Shown here: piece by piece, positions 1-7,887 of the stretch
How positions within the stretch are numbered: the first letter of the stretch is position 1
How the letters are laid out: every line of letters begins with the position of its first letter
NCBI RefSeq assembly: GCF_006715565.1
Contig: NZ_VFNL01000001.1
Coordinates: 558,001-622,000 of the forward strand
Reading direction: 5' to 3'
Origin: Microbacterium sp. SLBN-154
Lineage (GTDB): Bacteria; Actinomycetota; Actinomycetes; Actinomycetales; Microbacteriaceae
DNA: 64,000 nucleotides
The notes under the pieces: model-generated
The model's input: only the letters and a program-made list of their open reading frames with translations
What the model was told of the DNA's origin: nothing
Databases searched by the model: none
Translations under genes and position numbers: made by a program

Positions 1-899
1 ATGGCATTGCCGGCCACGGTGACGGGTGCGGTGATCGGGGCGATGACCTGGGTGCCGCCGAGGATGCTGTCCTCGCCGGAGGTCACGCCGGTGATCCCCC
101 CGCCGCTGTCGCCGTTCCCGCCGTTCGCGCCGGTCTGCGTCGTCGACGAGCTGGTGCTGTCGCCGATGCCGGAGATGGCGTTGCCGGCCACGGTGACGGG
201 TGCGGTGATCGGGGCGATGACCTGGGTTCCGCCGAGGATGCTGTCCTCGCCGGAGGTCTCGCCGGTGATCCCCCCGCCGCTGTCGCCGTTCCCGCCGGTC
301 CCGTCGGTCTGCGTCGTGGACGAGCTGGTGCTGTCGCCGATGCCGGAGATGGCGTTGCCGGCCACGGTGACGGGTGCGGTGATCGGGGCGATGACCTGGG
401 TTCCGCCGAGGATGCTGTCCTCGCCGGAGGTCTCGCCGGTGATCCCGCCGTCGCCGTTCCCGCCGTTCGCGCCGGTCTGCGTCGTGGACGAGCTGTCGCT
501 GTCGCCGACGACCGATACGGCGTTGCCCGAGACAGTGATCGGAGCGTCGACCGACACGATCCCCTGCGTTCCGCCGAGGATGCTGTCCTCGCCGGAGGTC
601 TCCGCCGAAACGGGCGCGGAAGCCGGGGCGGACGTCATCGTCGACGAGTCGGACGAGCTGTCGCCCAACACCGAGACCGCGTTGCCGGTGACGGTGACGG
701 GGGCTTCGACGTCGAGCAGGGCTTGCGAGCCCGACCCGATCGCGTCGGAGCCGTCGGTGGTCGCCACCGGCTGCGATGCCGATGAGGCCCCGGGCGGCTG
801 AGCCGTCGAGGATTCCGACGTCGATTCGCTGTCACCGATGACGGAGACCGCGTTGCCGACGACCGAGACCGGTGCGTTCAGATCGACGACGGCTTGGGT
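1..899. repeat. Tandem repeats inside the chaplin-like gene
   Basis: The core 'rTGGCrTTGCCGG' and related copies start at about 1, 175, 349, 517, 676 and 847. The first three units are 174 bp apart and nearly identical; the later spacings are 168, 159 and 171 bp and the sequence diverges. All spacings are multiples of three, so unit gain or loss keeps the reading frame. The array continues beyond the window start. Confidence 0.9.
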
Positions 900-1019
900 A
901 CCGGAGAGGAGGCCGTCCTCCCCCGTGGTTTCGGCCGCCGTGGCGACCGTTGCGCCGAACAGCGTGAGGCCGCCGGCAATGACCGCGCCCCAGAGGGCAC
1001 GCTTGACGAACGTGTGCAT
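1..1019 (-). CDS. Chaplin-like secreted repeat protein, C-terminus outside window
   Basis: Read on the lower strand from ATG at 1019 behind a GGGAGA ribosome site and open to the window edge. The first 30 or so residues are a signal peptide (basic start, hydrophobic core, ATVATAAE cleavage region). The rest is a run of units built as GGTQ-x-(V/I)-DAPVTV-x-GNAVSV-x-GDS, separated by Ser/Thr/Gly-rich linkers with GETSGEDS. The APVTVxGNAVSVIG core resembles the chaplin domain of Streptomyces aerial-hypha proteins, but none of the units read here contains the chaplin cysteines. Inference: an extracellular amyloid-like or adhesive surface protein. It lies 78 bp downstream of another repeat-rich exported protein on the same strand. 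Function is not proven; the chaplin relationship is by motif only. Confidence 0.8.
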   Translation of the reverse strand, partial: MHTFVKRALWGAVIAGGLTLFGATVATAAETTGEDGLLSGTQAVVDLNAPVSVVGNAVSVIGDSESTSESSTAQPPGASSASQPVATTDGSDAIGSGSQALLDVEAPVTVTGNAVSVLGDSSSDSSTMTSAPASAPVSAETSGEDSILGGTQGIVSVDAPITVSGNAVSVVGDSDSSSTTQTGANGGNGDGGITGETSGEDSILGGTQVIAPITAPVTVAGNAISGIGDSTSSSTTQTDGTGGNGDSGGGITGETSGEDSILGGTQVIAPITAPVTVAGNAISGIGDSTSSSTTQTGANGGNGDSGGGITGVTSGEDSILGGTQVIAPITAPVTVAGNA

Positions 1020-1062
1020 GGAAGTTTCTCCCTAGAACTGATGGATGTCGCGCGAACGCGGT

Positions 1063-1095
1063 GACTCTCGTGCCGCCGCAGGGCGGCGCAGAGTC
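1063..1095 (-). terminator. Hairpin between the two surface-protein genes
   Basis: GACTCT...GCCGCC pairs with GGCGGC...AGAGTC, and an outer pair ACTGATGGA (1037-1045) / TCCATCAGT (1094-1102) nests around it. It starts at the stop codon of the upstream lower-strand gene. No clear T-run follows, so it may attenuate transcription or stabilise RNA rather than terminate fully. Confidence 0.5.
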
Positions 1096-1097
1096 CA

Positions 1098-2414
1098 TCA
1101 GTCGGGAGAAGCGTCTGTCTCGAAGATCGGCGCCCCGGGAAGGCGATCGTCCTCAGGACCGGCTCGTCGCATCCAGGCACGGTATGCGAAGAGCGGTCCG
1201 AAGGCGATCAGCCCCCAGGTGCCGAGGCTGGCGCCGCCAGACCCGGCGGCAGTGGCATCGCCGGGGAGAACTCCCCCGGGTGAGTCGAAGAGTCCACCGC
1301 GCTTCGCGGTGAGGTCGGGGCTGGCGGTGGCGCCGTCGCCCACGACGGGCGACGCGGAAGTCGACCCGCCCGCGGCGGACGGCCGAGTCCCGTCGCTCAG
1401 GCGGTGGGCGAGCTGAAGAACACCGGATGCCGCGAACGAGGCCGTCACAGCGGCATCCGCTTCCGAGGTTCCGGCGGCGACGACGTTGACCAGAGAAGTG
1501 TCGATCGCATGTGAGGGAGGCGTGGCGGCAGGGGAGCCAGGCCCCTCACCTGCCGCCGGGGGCCGGACGGCAGGTGCGGCGGGCACGGGGCCCGCAGGAG
1601 CGAGGATGTGTCCCGAATCGCCGACGGTTTCGCCGACCGACTCGACACCGTCGTCGATCGATCCGCCGATCTGCTCGACGGCGTCGGGGATGCCGGCGGC
1701 CTCGGCCACCTTGCCGACGACGGGCGTCTGCTCGACGACGTCCGTCACCACCTCGACCACGTGCGACACCGGACGCTGCTCGCCGACGGACGCCGTCAGC
1801 TCCCCGACGGCGTCGACGGCGGATGCCGCGACCTCGGCCACCGGGCGGACGACAGGCTGCAGGGGCGCGGCGGCTGCGAGATCCCCCGCCGTCTTCGTCA
1901 CGTCTTCGGCAACGGTTCCCACGGTTCCCGTCAGCGCGCCGGAAGCGTCATCGACGACAGACGCACCCGCACCGACGATCTCACTGACGGGCGCGGTGGC
2001 GGGCTTCGTCACTTCCCCGACGGCGTCCGTCGCGTCGTCGACCACGGGTACTGCGGTGCCGGTGACCGGTGCGGCGACTTCCTCGACGGTGTCGGTGCCG
2101 CCGTCGACCACGGTTGTCGCGGCGTCAGCGACCGGCGCGGCGACCTTCTCGACGGTGTCGGTGCCGCCCTCCACCACTGTCGCTGCGGTATCGGTGACGG
2201 GCTCGGCGACCGCGCCGACGGTCTCCGCGCCACCCTCGGCGACCGCGCCCACCGCACCCAGCAGACCCCCGGAGTCCTGCGATTCGTCGGCGAGGGCGCT
2301 CGAGGACGACAGTCCGAGCACGAAGGACAGAAGCATCCAGCCGATCGCGACGCCCACACCCGCCAGCACAAGCCGCAGGGGTCGTGGGCTACGACCGGGA
2401 AATGCCCTGTCCAT
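1098..2414 (-). CDS. Exported protein with 22-residue repeats and C-terminal membrane anchor
   Basis: The 438-residue product has an N-terminal hydrophobic segment (about residues 14-43, ending in ALADES) typical of a signal peptide or anchor. Then come repeats of the type VV-x-GGTDTVE-x-VAAPV over about residues 65-150, low-complexity Ala/Val/Pro/Gly sequence, and a short hydrophobic stretch near the C-terminus (GLIAFGPLFAYRAW) followed by basic residues, which looks like a membrane stop. No enzymatic motif is visible. It precedes the chaplin-like gene on the same strand, so both may contribute to the cell surface. I do not recognise a named family. Confidence 0.8.
   Translation of the reverse strand: MDRAFPGRSPRPLRLVLAGVGVAIGWMLLSFVLGLSSSSALADESQDSGGLLGAVGAVAEGGAETVGAVAEPVTDTAATVVEGGTDTVEKVAAPVADAATTVVDGGTDTVEEVAAPVTGTAVPVVDDATDAVGEVTKPATAPVSEIVGAGASVVDDASGALTGTVGTVAEDVTKTAGDLAAAAPLQPVVRPVAEVAASAVDAVGELTASVGEQRPVSHVVEVVTDVVEQTPVVGKVAEAAGIPDAVEQIGGSIDDGVESVGETVGDSGHILAPAGPVPAAPAVRPPAAGEGPGSPAATPPSHAIDTSLVNVVAAGTSEADAAVTASFAASGVLQLAHRLSDGTRPSAAGGSTSASPVVGDGATASPDLTAKRGGLFDSPGGVLPGDATAAGSGGASLGTWGLIAFGPLFAYRAWMRRAGPEDDRLPGAPIFETDASPD
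2015..2278. repeat. 66-bp in-frame tandem repeats
   Basis: Copies of CTCGACGGTGTCGGTGCC-like sequence begin at about 2082 and 2148 (exact 66-bp spacing), with diverged copies about 66 bp to either side. They encode the 22-residue GGTDTVE-x-VAAPV repeats of the surface protein. Confidence 0.75.
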
Positions 2415-2486
2415 CCTTCACCTCCGCACGCGAATGACTCGCTCCGCGCGACATCGCGCGGATCTGGGGTGCCTGGACTCCCGACC

Positions 2487-3005
2487 CTATGACTGGGCTA
2501 TGAGGCTGTCAAGAGGCCCTGCCGCAAGCCGCAGCTCGAAGCACAGCGAGTTCGGCATGGTGGCGCGGTACGGCTCGTAGACCGGAGTCGGGGTGAATCC
2601 GAGGCTCGTGTAGAGCGCGATGGACTCGGGCTGAGGGGCACCGGTCTGGAGGATGACACGTGGCGCACCGTCTTCTCGTGCGCGTGCGATGACCCGTTCC
2701 GTGAGGGCGCGCCCGATTCCGCGGCCACGGGCTGTCGACGTCACGACGAGGCGCTTCAGCTCCCACTCGGATCCCAGGCGCCGAAGCATGACGTGCCCGA
2801 CGGGCGCATCATCGGTGACCGCGATCCAGGTCGACACGATCTCCTCCGGCGCGACGCGCAGCGCCTCGATCCGTGCTGCCTTGATGTGTGCCGGCTCATC
2901 CCGGTTCAGGGGTCCGTAGCGTCGTTCGAGGTCCTCGTCGAGTGCAGCGCGCAGTGCCGCGGCGCGCGGGTCGTCCACGGGAACCTCGAGAATCTGATAC
3001 GTCAC
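2487..3005 (-). CDS. GNAT family N-acetyltransferase
   Basis: Predicted 172-residue acetyl-CoA-dependent acetyltransferase. The acetyl-CoA binding motif A is visible as RGRGIGRAL in the second half, preceded by the usual beta4 strand (WELKRLVV) and followed by ALYTSLGF, the typical C-terminal GNAT element. I chose the GTG at 3005 because GAGG/AGG precedes it at workable spacing; the frame stays open upstream to an ATG at 3068, which would give 193 residues but lacks a good ribosome site and runs into the first DnaA-like box. The substrate cannot be told from sequence. Confidence 0.85.
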   Translation of the reverse strand: MTYQILEVPVDDPRAAALRAALDEDLERRYGPLNRDEPAHIKAARIEALRVAPEEIVSTWIAVTDDAPVGHVMLRRLGSEWELKRLVVTSTARGRGIGRALTERVIARAREDGAPRVILQTGAPQPESIALYTSLGFTPTPVYEPYRATMPNSLCFELRLAAGPLDSLIAQS

Positions 3006-3060
3006 CCTTCCATCCTCGCGGTGCCGCAGCATCCGAATGACCGTCGGCTGACCTCGCGGG

Positions 3061-3259
3061 TTGTCCACATCTGTTTGTCAAGTCGGCAAACCTTCAACGA
3101 GTACTTCAAGCACATCGTTATCCACATCGTGTGAGCGAAGAAAAACCTGATCAAAGGGATTAATTGCCACTCAGGCGGCGACCATTCCCAGAGTTGTCCA
3201 CAACCGTTGTTCACAGGCCAGACGGCGTTTCGCGCAAACTATGCACAGAGTTATCCACA
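3061..3259 (+). promoter_or_regulatory. Cluster of six DnaA-box-like sites upstream of dnaB
   Basis: In the gap before dnaB all six sites point the same way: TTGTCCACA (3061), TTATCCACA (3118, perfect), TTGTCCACA (3194), TTGTTCACA (3207), CTATGCACA (3239) and TTATCCACA (3251, perfect). This fills most of the non-coding stretch 3006-3423. An AT-richer segment (GATCAAAGGGATTAATTG) lies between boxes two and three. No dnaA, dnaN, rpmH or parB is in the window, so this is more likely DnaA-dependent control or titration near dnaB than oriC itself, but an origin role is not excluded. Confidence 0.75.
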
Positions 3260-3423
3260 GGTCGTCTTGCGAGTGTCCGACCCCCTCCTTACCGTGAGTG
3301 GAGCTCAAGACGAGCCGCACGCACAGCGTCGACGCGGACGCGGCGGGAACCTCGGGGCCCGGGGCCGGCGTGACGGGTCGTCGCTTCCGCGCGCGCACGA
3401 ACAACAGGGAGAACACATCGCCT

Positions 3424-5988
3424 ATGTCGATCGCAGACATCTCTGATGAACGCATGGGCGGCCGTCGCGACCCGGAGCGGACGCCGCCGCACGACATGGC
3501 GGCCGAGCAGAGCACGCTCGGCGGGATGCTGCTGTCGAAGGACGCTGTCGCGGACGTCATCGAGACGCTGCGGGGCGCCGACTTCTACATCCCGAAGCAC
3601 GAGATCATCTATGAGGCGATCCTGTCTCTGTACTCGCACGGCGAGCCGACCGACGTCATCGCGGTCACCGACGAGCTGATCAAGACCGGCGACCTGCAGC
3701 GAGCGGGTGGGGCGGACTACCTCCACACCCTCACCTCGATCGTGCCGACCGCGGCGAACGCGGGCTACTACGCCTCGATCGTCGCCGAGCGGGCGCTGCT
3801 GCGCCGCCTCGTCGAGGCCGGGACGCGCATCGTGCAGATGGGCTACAAGGGCGAGGGTGACGCGATCGAGCTCGTCAACAACGCCCAGGCCGAGATTTAC
3901 TCCGTCAACAGCGGGCAGGAGACCGAGGATTACGTTCCCTTGACCGTCGCGGTCGACGCCGCGGTGGACGAGATCGAGGCCGCGCGCGGCCGTGACGGGC
4001 AGATGACCGGCATCCCGACCGGGTTCTCGGGGCTCGACCAGCTTACGAACGGTCTGCACCCCGGACAGATGATCGTCGTGGCGGCGAGGCCGGCTATGGG
4101 CAAGGCACTGGCCCTGGACACGCCGCTTCCGACACCCACGGGTTGGACCACCATGGGCGAGGTCAAGGTCGGGGACGAACTGTTCGATGCCGACGGACAG
4201 CCGACGAAGGTCGTCGCGGCCACCGAGGTCATGACCGACCGGCCCTGCTACGAGGTCGAGTTCTCTGACGGGTCGCGCATCATCGCCGATGCCGAGCACC
4301 AGTGGGTGACGGAGACTCGCGCCGCGCGTCGCGGTGGTCGTGCGACCGCCAGCGTCGTCACGACCGAGAAGATGGCGGCAACGCTGACGGTGGGTGCCGA
4401 GAAGCGGGCGAATCACTCCGTGCGCAATGGTCGACCGCTTCAGGCTCCTCATGCTGACCTTCCGGTGGCGCCGTACGCCCTCGGCGCGTGGCTGGGCGAC
4501 GGTCACACCGCCGGCAATCGCATCACAAGCGAGACCGACGAGATTCCCGGTTTCATCCGCCGCAGCGGACTTCGGGTCGAGGCGCGAGGCGGCATGCTCT
4601 ACTCCGTTCAGCTTCTCGAACGGGAGGAGCTGACGCGGGTCTGCGAGATCTGCGGCGCCGGCTTCCGAGCGCGCCACCCACACGTCCGCACGTGCGGGCG
4701 CACCTGTGGACCGAAGAACAAGGGCGCCCACCCCGAGCGCCTATCCTGCCCAGACTGCGGTCAGCCTTTCTCGGGGGAGGCGCAGCGCTGCGCCGCCTGC
4801 CATCGCGACCACGGCTCGTTCACGGCCCTCCTGCGAAAAGCGGGCGTGCTCGGTGACAAGCACGTGCCGCTCGCGTACCTGCGAGCGTCCGAGGCGCAGC
4901 GCCGCGAACTGCTTGCGGGGCTTCTCGACACCGACGGCACGGTCGTGCGGGGCGTCGGCTCGTGCCAGTTCGCCGTGACGAACAAGAAGCTGGCCGACTC
5001 CGTCTACGAGTTGATCGTCAGTCTCGGTTACCGCTGCGGACGCACGACCAAGCGCGTGAACGGGCGATCGGCGGAGTCGTCCACCTGTTACATCCTGAAC
5101 TTCTCGACGACGGACGACGTGTTCTGGCTCGAGCGCAAGCGCGTCCTCCACGAGCAGGAGCGTCCCGTCGATGTGACGAGAACGGGTCGCCGCTATGTCA
5201 CGGCGGTCCGGCCCATTCCGAGCGTCCCCGTGCGCTGCGTGCAGGTCGACAACGACGACCACCTGTATCTCGCCGGGGAGTCGATGATCCCGACGCACAA
5301 CTCAACGCTGGCTCTGGATTTCGCCCGCGCGGCCGCGATCAAGAACAACATGCCGACCATCGTCTTCTCCCTCGAGATGGGCCGGAGCGAGATCGCGATG
5401 CGCCTCATGAGCGCGGAGGCGGCGGTGCCGCTGCAGAACATGCGCAAGGGCACGCTCGACTCACGCGACTGGACGACGATCGCCTCCACCCGCGGGCGCA
5501 TCAACGACGCGCCCCTCTACATCGACGACAGCCCCAACATGACCCTGGTCGAGATCCGCGCGAAGTGCCGCCGCCTCAAGCAGCGGGTGGGTCTGAAGAT
5601 GGTCATCATCGACTACCTGCAGCTCATGACGAGCGGCAAGCGCGTAGAGTCGCGTCAGCAGGAGGTCTCGGAGTTCTCCCGCGCGCTGAAGCTGCTCGCG
5701 AAGGAGCTGCAGGTGCCGGTGATCGCGCTGTCGCAGCTGAACCGTGGTCCTGAGCAGCGCGCCGACAAGAAGCCGGCCCTGTCCGACCTCCGCGAGTCGG
5801 GATCGATCGAGCAGGATGCCGACATGGTCGTCCTGCTCCACCGTGAGGCGGCGTACGAGCGCGACAGCCCACGCGCCGGCGAGGCCGACCTCATCGTGGC
5901 GAAGCACCGTAACGGCCCGACCGACACCGTGGTCGTGGCGTTCCAGGGGCACTTCTCCCGCTTCACCGACATGGCTGTGGGGATGTAG
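3424..5988 (+). CDS. dnaB: Replicative DNA helicase DnaB with in-frame intein
   Basis: The 854-residue precursor splices to a 455-residue hexameric helicase that unwinds DNA at the replication fork. The N-terminal DnaB domain begins PPHDMAAEQSTLGGML; the RecA-like ATPase domain carries the P-loop ARPAMGK/ST, interrupted exactly between K and S by the intein, then the Walker B region KMVIIDYLQLM and SQLNRGPEQRADKKP. The ATG at 3424 is preferred (AGGGAG upstream, start matches family N-termini); the frame extends in the 5' direction to a GTG at 3298 but that extension looks non-coding. A dense DnaA-box region precedes the gene. The helicase cannot bind ATP normally until splicing restores the P-loop. 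Confidence 0.97.
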   Translation: MSIADISDERMGGRRDPERTPPHDMAAEQSTLGGMLLSKDAVADVIETLRGADFYIPKHEIIYEAILSLYSHGEPTDVIAVTDELIKTGDLQRAGGADYLHTLTSIVPTAANAGYYASIVAERALLRRLVEAGTRIVQMGYKGEGDAIELVNNAQAEIYSVNSGQETEDYVPLTVAVDAAVDEIEAARGRDGQMTGIPTGFSGLDQLTNGLHPGQMIVVAARPAMGKALALDTPLPTPTGWTTMGEVKVGDELFDADGQPTKVVAATEVMTDRPCYEVEFSDGSRIIADAEHQWVTETRAARRGGRATASVVTTEKMAATLTVGAEKRANHSVRNGRPLQAPHADLPVAPYALGAWLGDGHTAGNRITSETDEIPGFIRRSGLRVEARGGMLYSVQLLEREELTRVCEICGAGFRARHPHVRTCGRTCGPKNKGAHPERLSCPDCGQPFSGEAQRCAACHRDHGSFTALLRKAGVLGDKHVPLAYLRASEAQRRELLAGLLDTDGTVVRGVGSCQFAVTNKKLADSVYELIVSLGYRCGRTTKRVNGRSAESSTCYILNFSTTDDVFWLERKRVLHEQERPVDVTRTGRRYVTAVRPIPSVPVRCVQVDNDDHLYLAGESMIPTHNSTLALDFARAAAIKNNMPTIVFSLEMGRSEIAMRLMSAEAAVPLQNMRKGTLDSRDWTTIASTRGRINDAPLYIDDSPNMTLVEIRAKCRRLKQRVGLKMVIIDYLQLMTSGKRVESRQQEVSEFSRALKLLAKELQVPVIALSQLNRGPEQRADKKPALSDLRESGSIEQDADMVVLLHREAAYERDSPRAGEADLIVAKHRNGPTDTVVVAFQGHFSRFTDMAVGM
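4105..5301 (+). mobile_element. Class 3-type DnaB intein with LAGLIDADG homing endonuclease
   Basis: The 399-residue insertion runs from Ala1 (after the P-loop Lys) to Asn399, followed by Ser+1. Block A starts with Ala instead of Cys/Ser. Block B has H65 and W67 (ADAEHQW). Block F has C378 (VRCVQVDN), block G has T397 (IPTHN). This Trp/Cys/Thr trio with no N-terminal nucleophile is the defining set of class 3 inteins, whose archetype is the DnaB intein of mycobacteriophage Bethlehem. Endonuclease motifs are LGAWLGDG (about 126-133) and LLAGLLDTDG (about 269-278). Between them sit two Cys4 clusters: C180/C183/C197/C201 and C215/C218/C229/C232. Asp residues of both endonuclease motifs are present, so homing may be active. 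Confidence 0.93.
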
Positions 5989-6087
5989 GACAGCGGGGGT
6001 GTGTCATCCCGTCGGCTGAACACCCGTGCGAGTCACGGGACTTGAGAGTCCTCCGGCCGCGAGGCTGACGGTGCCCTCAGCGGCACG

Positions 6088-6729
6088 TCACCTGATGCGG
6101 GAGTGAGGCTCCGCGGATCGCGACGCTGCGCCGGTGCGCACCCGGCGAAGGGCGAGCGCCGCGATCGCTCCCCCGATCGCGCCGAACAGGTGCGCCTGCC
6201 AGGAGATGCCGTCCCCGGCGCGGAAGATCCCGGCCAGCATGCTGCCGCCGTAGATGGCGACGACTGTCAGGGCGATGAGCGCGTAGAGGATGCCGTGGCC
6301 CAACGACCTTGCCACGAATGCCCGGACCACCAGGTAGCCGAAGTAGCCGAAGACCATCCCGGACGCGCCCACGGTGATGGTGCCGGGTGCATTCAAGATC
6401 CACGTCCCTACACCAGCGATCACCCCGACGATGGCGGTCACAGCCCAGAACCGGCCGATGCCGTCGAGTGCGACGAGCACCCCGAGGACGAGGAACGGGA
6501 TCGTGTTGGCGATCAAGTGCGGCCAACCGGAGTGCAGGCCGTGGGCGAGCAGGATGCCGTCGAGGCCGTCGAGAGCCCACGACTCGATGCCGAAAACCCG
6601 AACCCAGCTTCCGGGCAGGACCGCGTCCAATGCCGTGATGGCCCACATGATCGCCATGAGGATCAGCGGCTGGAGCGCGCGGGTCGCCCACCGACTGGTC
6701 GATCGCGGCGAGGTCGCGGCAGCGGTCAT
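6088..6729 (-). CDS. Rhomboid family intramembrane serine protease
   Basis: This 213-residue polytopic membrane protein has the rhomboid set: HxxxN at H71/N75 (HLIANT), nucleophile S123 in GASG, and catalytic H180 (AHLFG). About six transmembrane helices are visible, the usual minimal rhomboid core. ATG at 6729 starts MTAAATSPRS; a much longer open frame upstream overlaps the divergent gene and is rejected. It is expected to cleave membrane proteins within the bilayer; the substrate is unknown. Confidence 0.93.
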   Translation of the reverse strand: MTAAATSPRSTSRWATRALQPLILMAIMWAITALDAVLPGSWVRVFGIESWALDGLDGILLAHGLHSGWPHLIANTIPFLVLGVLVALDGIGRFWAVTAIVGVIAGVGTWILNAPGTITVGASGMVFGYFGYLVVRAFVARSLGHGILYALIALTVVAIYGGSMLAGIFRAGDGISWQAHLFGAIGGAIAALALRRVRTGAASRSAEPHSRIR

Positions 6730-6799
6730 GGACACATCGTCGCATCCACTCCTGGCTATCGAGTCGGAACCTCTCAGCAAGGACGTTCGTCGCGAGACC

Positions 6800-6808
6800 T
6801 GTGGATAA
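6800..6808 (-). promoter_or_regulatory. Isolated DnaA box
   Basis: TGTGGATAA is a perfect DnaA box in reverse orientation, in the 157-bp gap between the divergent rhomboid and oxidoreductase genes. A partial second site (GCATCCACAG) follows 12 bp later. It faces the cluster on the other side of dnaB. Confidence 0.55.
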
Positions 6809-6886
6809 CTGCGCGCGCATCCACAGCGGGCCGCCGACTCTTGAGCTGCGGCCCGACGAGTCGCTCGGACACGCCAGGATCGACGT

Positions 6887-7813
6887 ATGACAGTGGACGT
6901 GACGGTGGTCGGCGGCGGAATTTCCGGGCTCGCGTGCGCCCGAGCAGTCACGGCCCGCGGCCTGTCGGTCCGCGTTCTCGACCGCGGCCTCCGCGTCGGT
7001 GGGCGTCTCTCGAGCCGAACGCTCTGGGGGCGCCCGGTCGATCTCGGCGCCTCGTACTTCGTCTCGGATGATTCGGATTTCGATAGCGTGGTCCGCGGAT
7101 GGGCAGATCGCGGCCTCGCCCGCCCCTGGACCGATACCTTCGCCGTCATCGACGCCGACGGTGAACAGAGCCGCAAGAAGGGGCCGACGCGCTGGGCTGC
7201 GCCGCGAGGGCTGCGATCGCTCGCTGTCGATCTCGCGGACGGCCTCGATGTGCGCGTCGAACACACCGTCGAGCGCGTCGAGCCGCACCGCATCGACGAT
7301 GATGAGGCCGGCGAGGTCGTACTCGCCATGCCGGGCCCGCAGGCTGCGCGCCTTTTCGAGGCCGCTCCCGGCGGTGAGCTCGCGTGGGAGCCCGTCATCG
7401 CCGTGGCGCTGCGATGGGACAGCCGGCAATGGCCTGTCGATCTGCACGGTGCCTTCGTCGAGGCCGACCCGGACGTGTCGTTCGTCGCCGACGACGGTGA
7501 CCGTCGAGGCGACGCCGCGCCCGTGCTCGTCGTGCACACGACGGCCGAGCGCGCCCGCCGGCACCTCCACGATCCCGCAACGGCGATCCCGCCCGTGCTC
7601 GACGCCGTGCGGCGGCTGCTGCGGATCGTCGCCGAACCCGCCGCGACGTTCGCCCACCGCTGGACGTTCGCCCGCCCCGTGGGAACGACCGGTGAGCCGT
7701 TCTCCCGCACTCCGGGGCTGTCCGCCTGTGGCGATGCCTGGGGCGATCGGGCCGCTGTCCGCACGGCGTGGGGCTCAGGTCACGCACTCGGTAGAGCACT
7801 CGCCGGCGCCTGA
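6887..7813 (+). CDS. FAD-dependent amine-oxidase-like oxidoreductase
   Basis: The 308-residue protein opens with a dinucleotide-binding fold: GGGISG at residues 9-14 in VTVVGGGISGLACARA, then the acidic strand end VLDRG and the GGR motif (RVGGRLSSR) typical of flavin-containing amine oxidases and protoporphyrinogen-oxidase-like proteins. The C-terminal part has WTFARPVG and a second FAD contact region (GLSACGDAWGDRAAVRTAWGSG). It is shorter than classical monoamine oxidases and close in size to renalase-like proteins. ATG at 6887 matches the start of the nucleotide fold. Substrate unknown. Confidence 0.85.
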   Translation: MTVDVTVVGGGISGLACARAVTARGLSVRVLDRGLRVGGRLSSRTLWGRPVDLGASYFVSDDSDFDSVVRGWADRGLARPWTDTFAVIDADGEQSRKKGPTRWAAPRGLRSLAVDLADGLDVRVEHTVERVEPHRIDDDEAGEVVLAMPGPQAARLFEAAPGGELAWEPVIAVALRWDSRQWPVDLHGAFVEADPDVSFVADDGDRRGDAAPVLVVHTTAERARRHLHDPATAIPPVLDAVRRLLRIVAEPAATFAHRWTFARPVGTTGEPFSRTPGLSACGDAWGDRAAVRTAWGSGHALGRALAGA

Positions 7814-7887
7814 GGCATCAGCGGGAAGCGGTTTCGGCGCGCGACGAGTGATTGATCAGCCGACGAACCCCCTGACACGCTGGACGC

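Noticed and set aside
1..801. Upper-strand open frame with long Pro-rich repeats at the window start
   Set aside because: It is antisense to the chaplin-like gene, which has a signal peptide, ribosome site and recognisable motif; the Pro-rich frame has no start context.
1..899. CRISPR array
   Set aside because: Repeat units are about 160-174 bp, in-frame and coding, with no short unique spacers.
1486..2580. Upper-strand Ser/Thr-rich open frames opposite the 22-residue-repeat gene
   Set aside because: These are mirror frames of a GC-rich repeat gene; the lower-strand product has signal peptide and membrane anchor.
3061..3259. Chromosomal replication origin
   Set aside because: The DnaA boxes are real, but dnaA, dnaN, gyrB, rpmH and parAB are not near; I keep only the regulatory or titration reading.
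3289..4731. Long lower-strand frame opposite dnaB and its intein
   Set aside because: High GC leaves the opposite frame open; the product is Arg/His-rich without any domain, while dnaB is certain.
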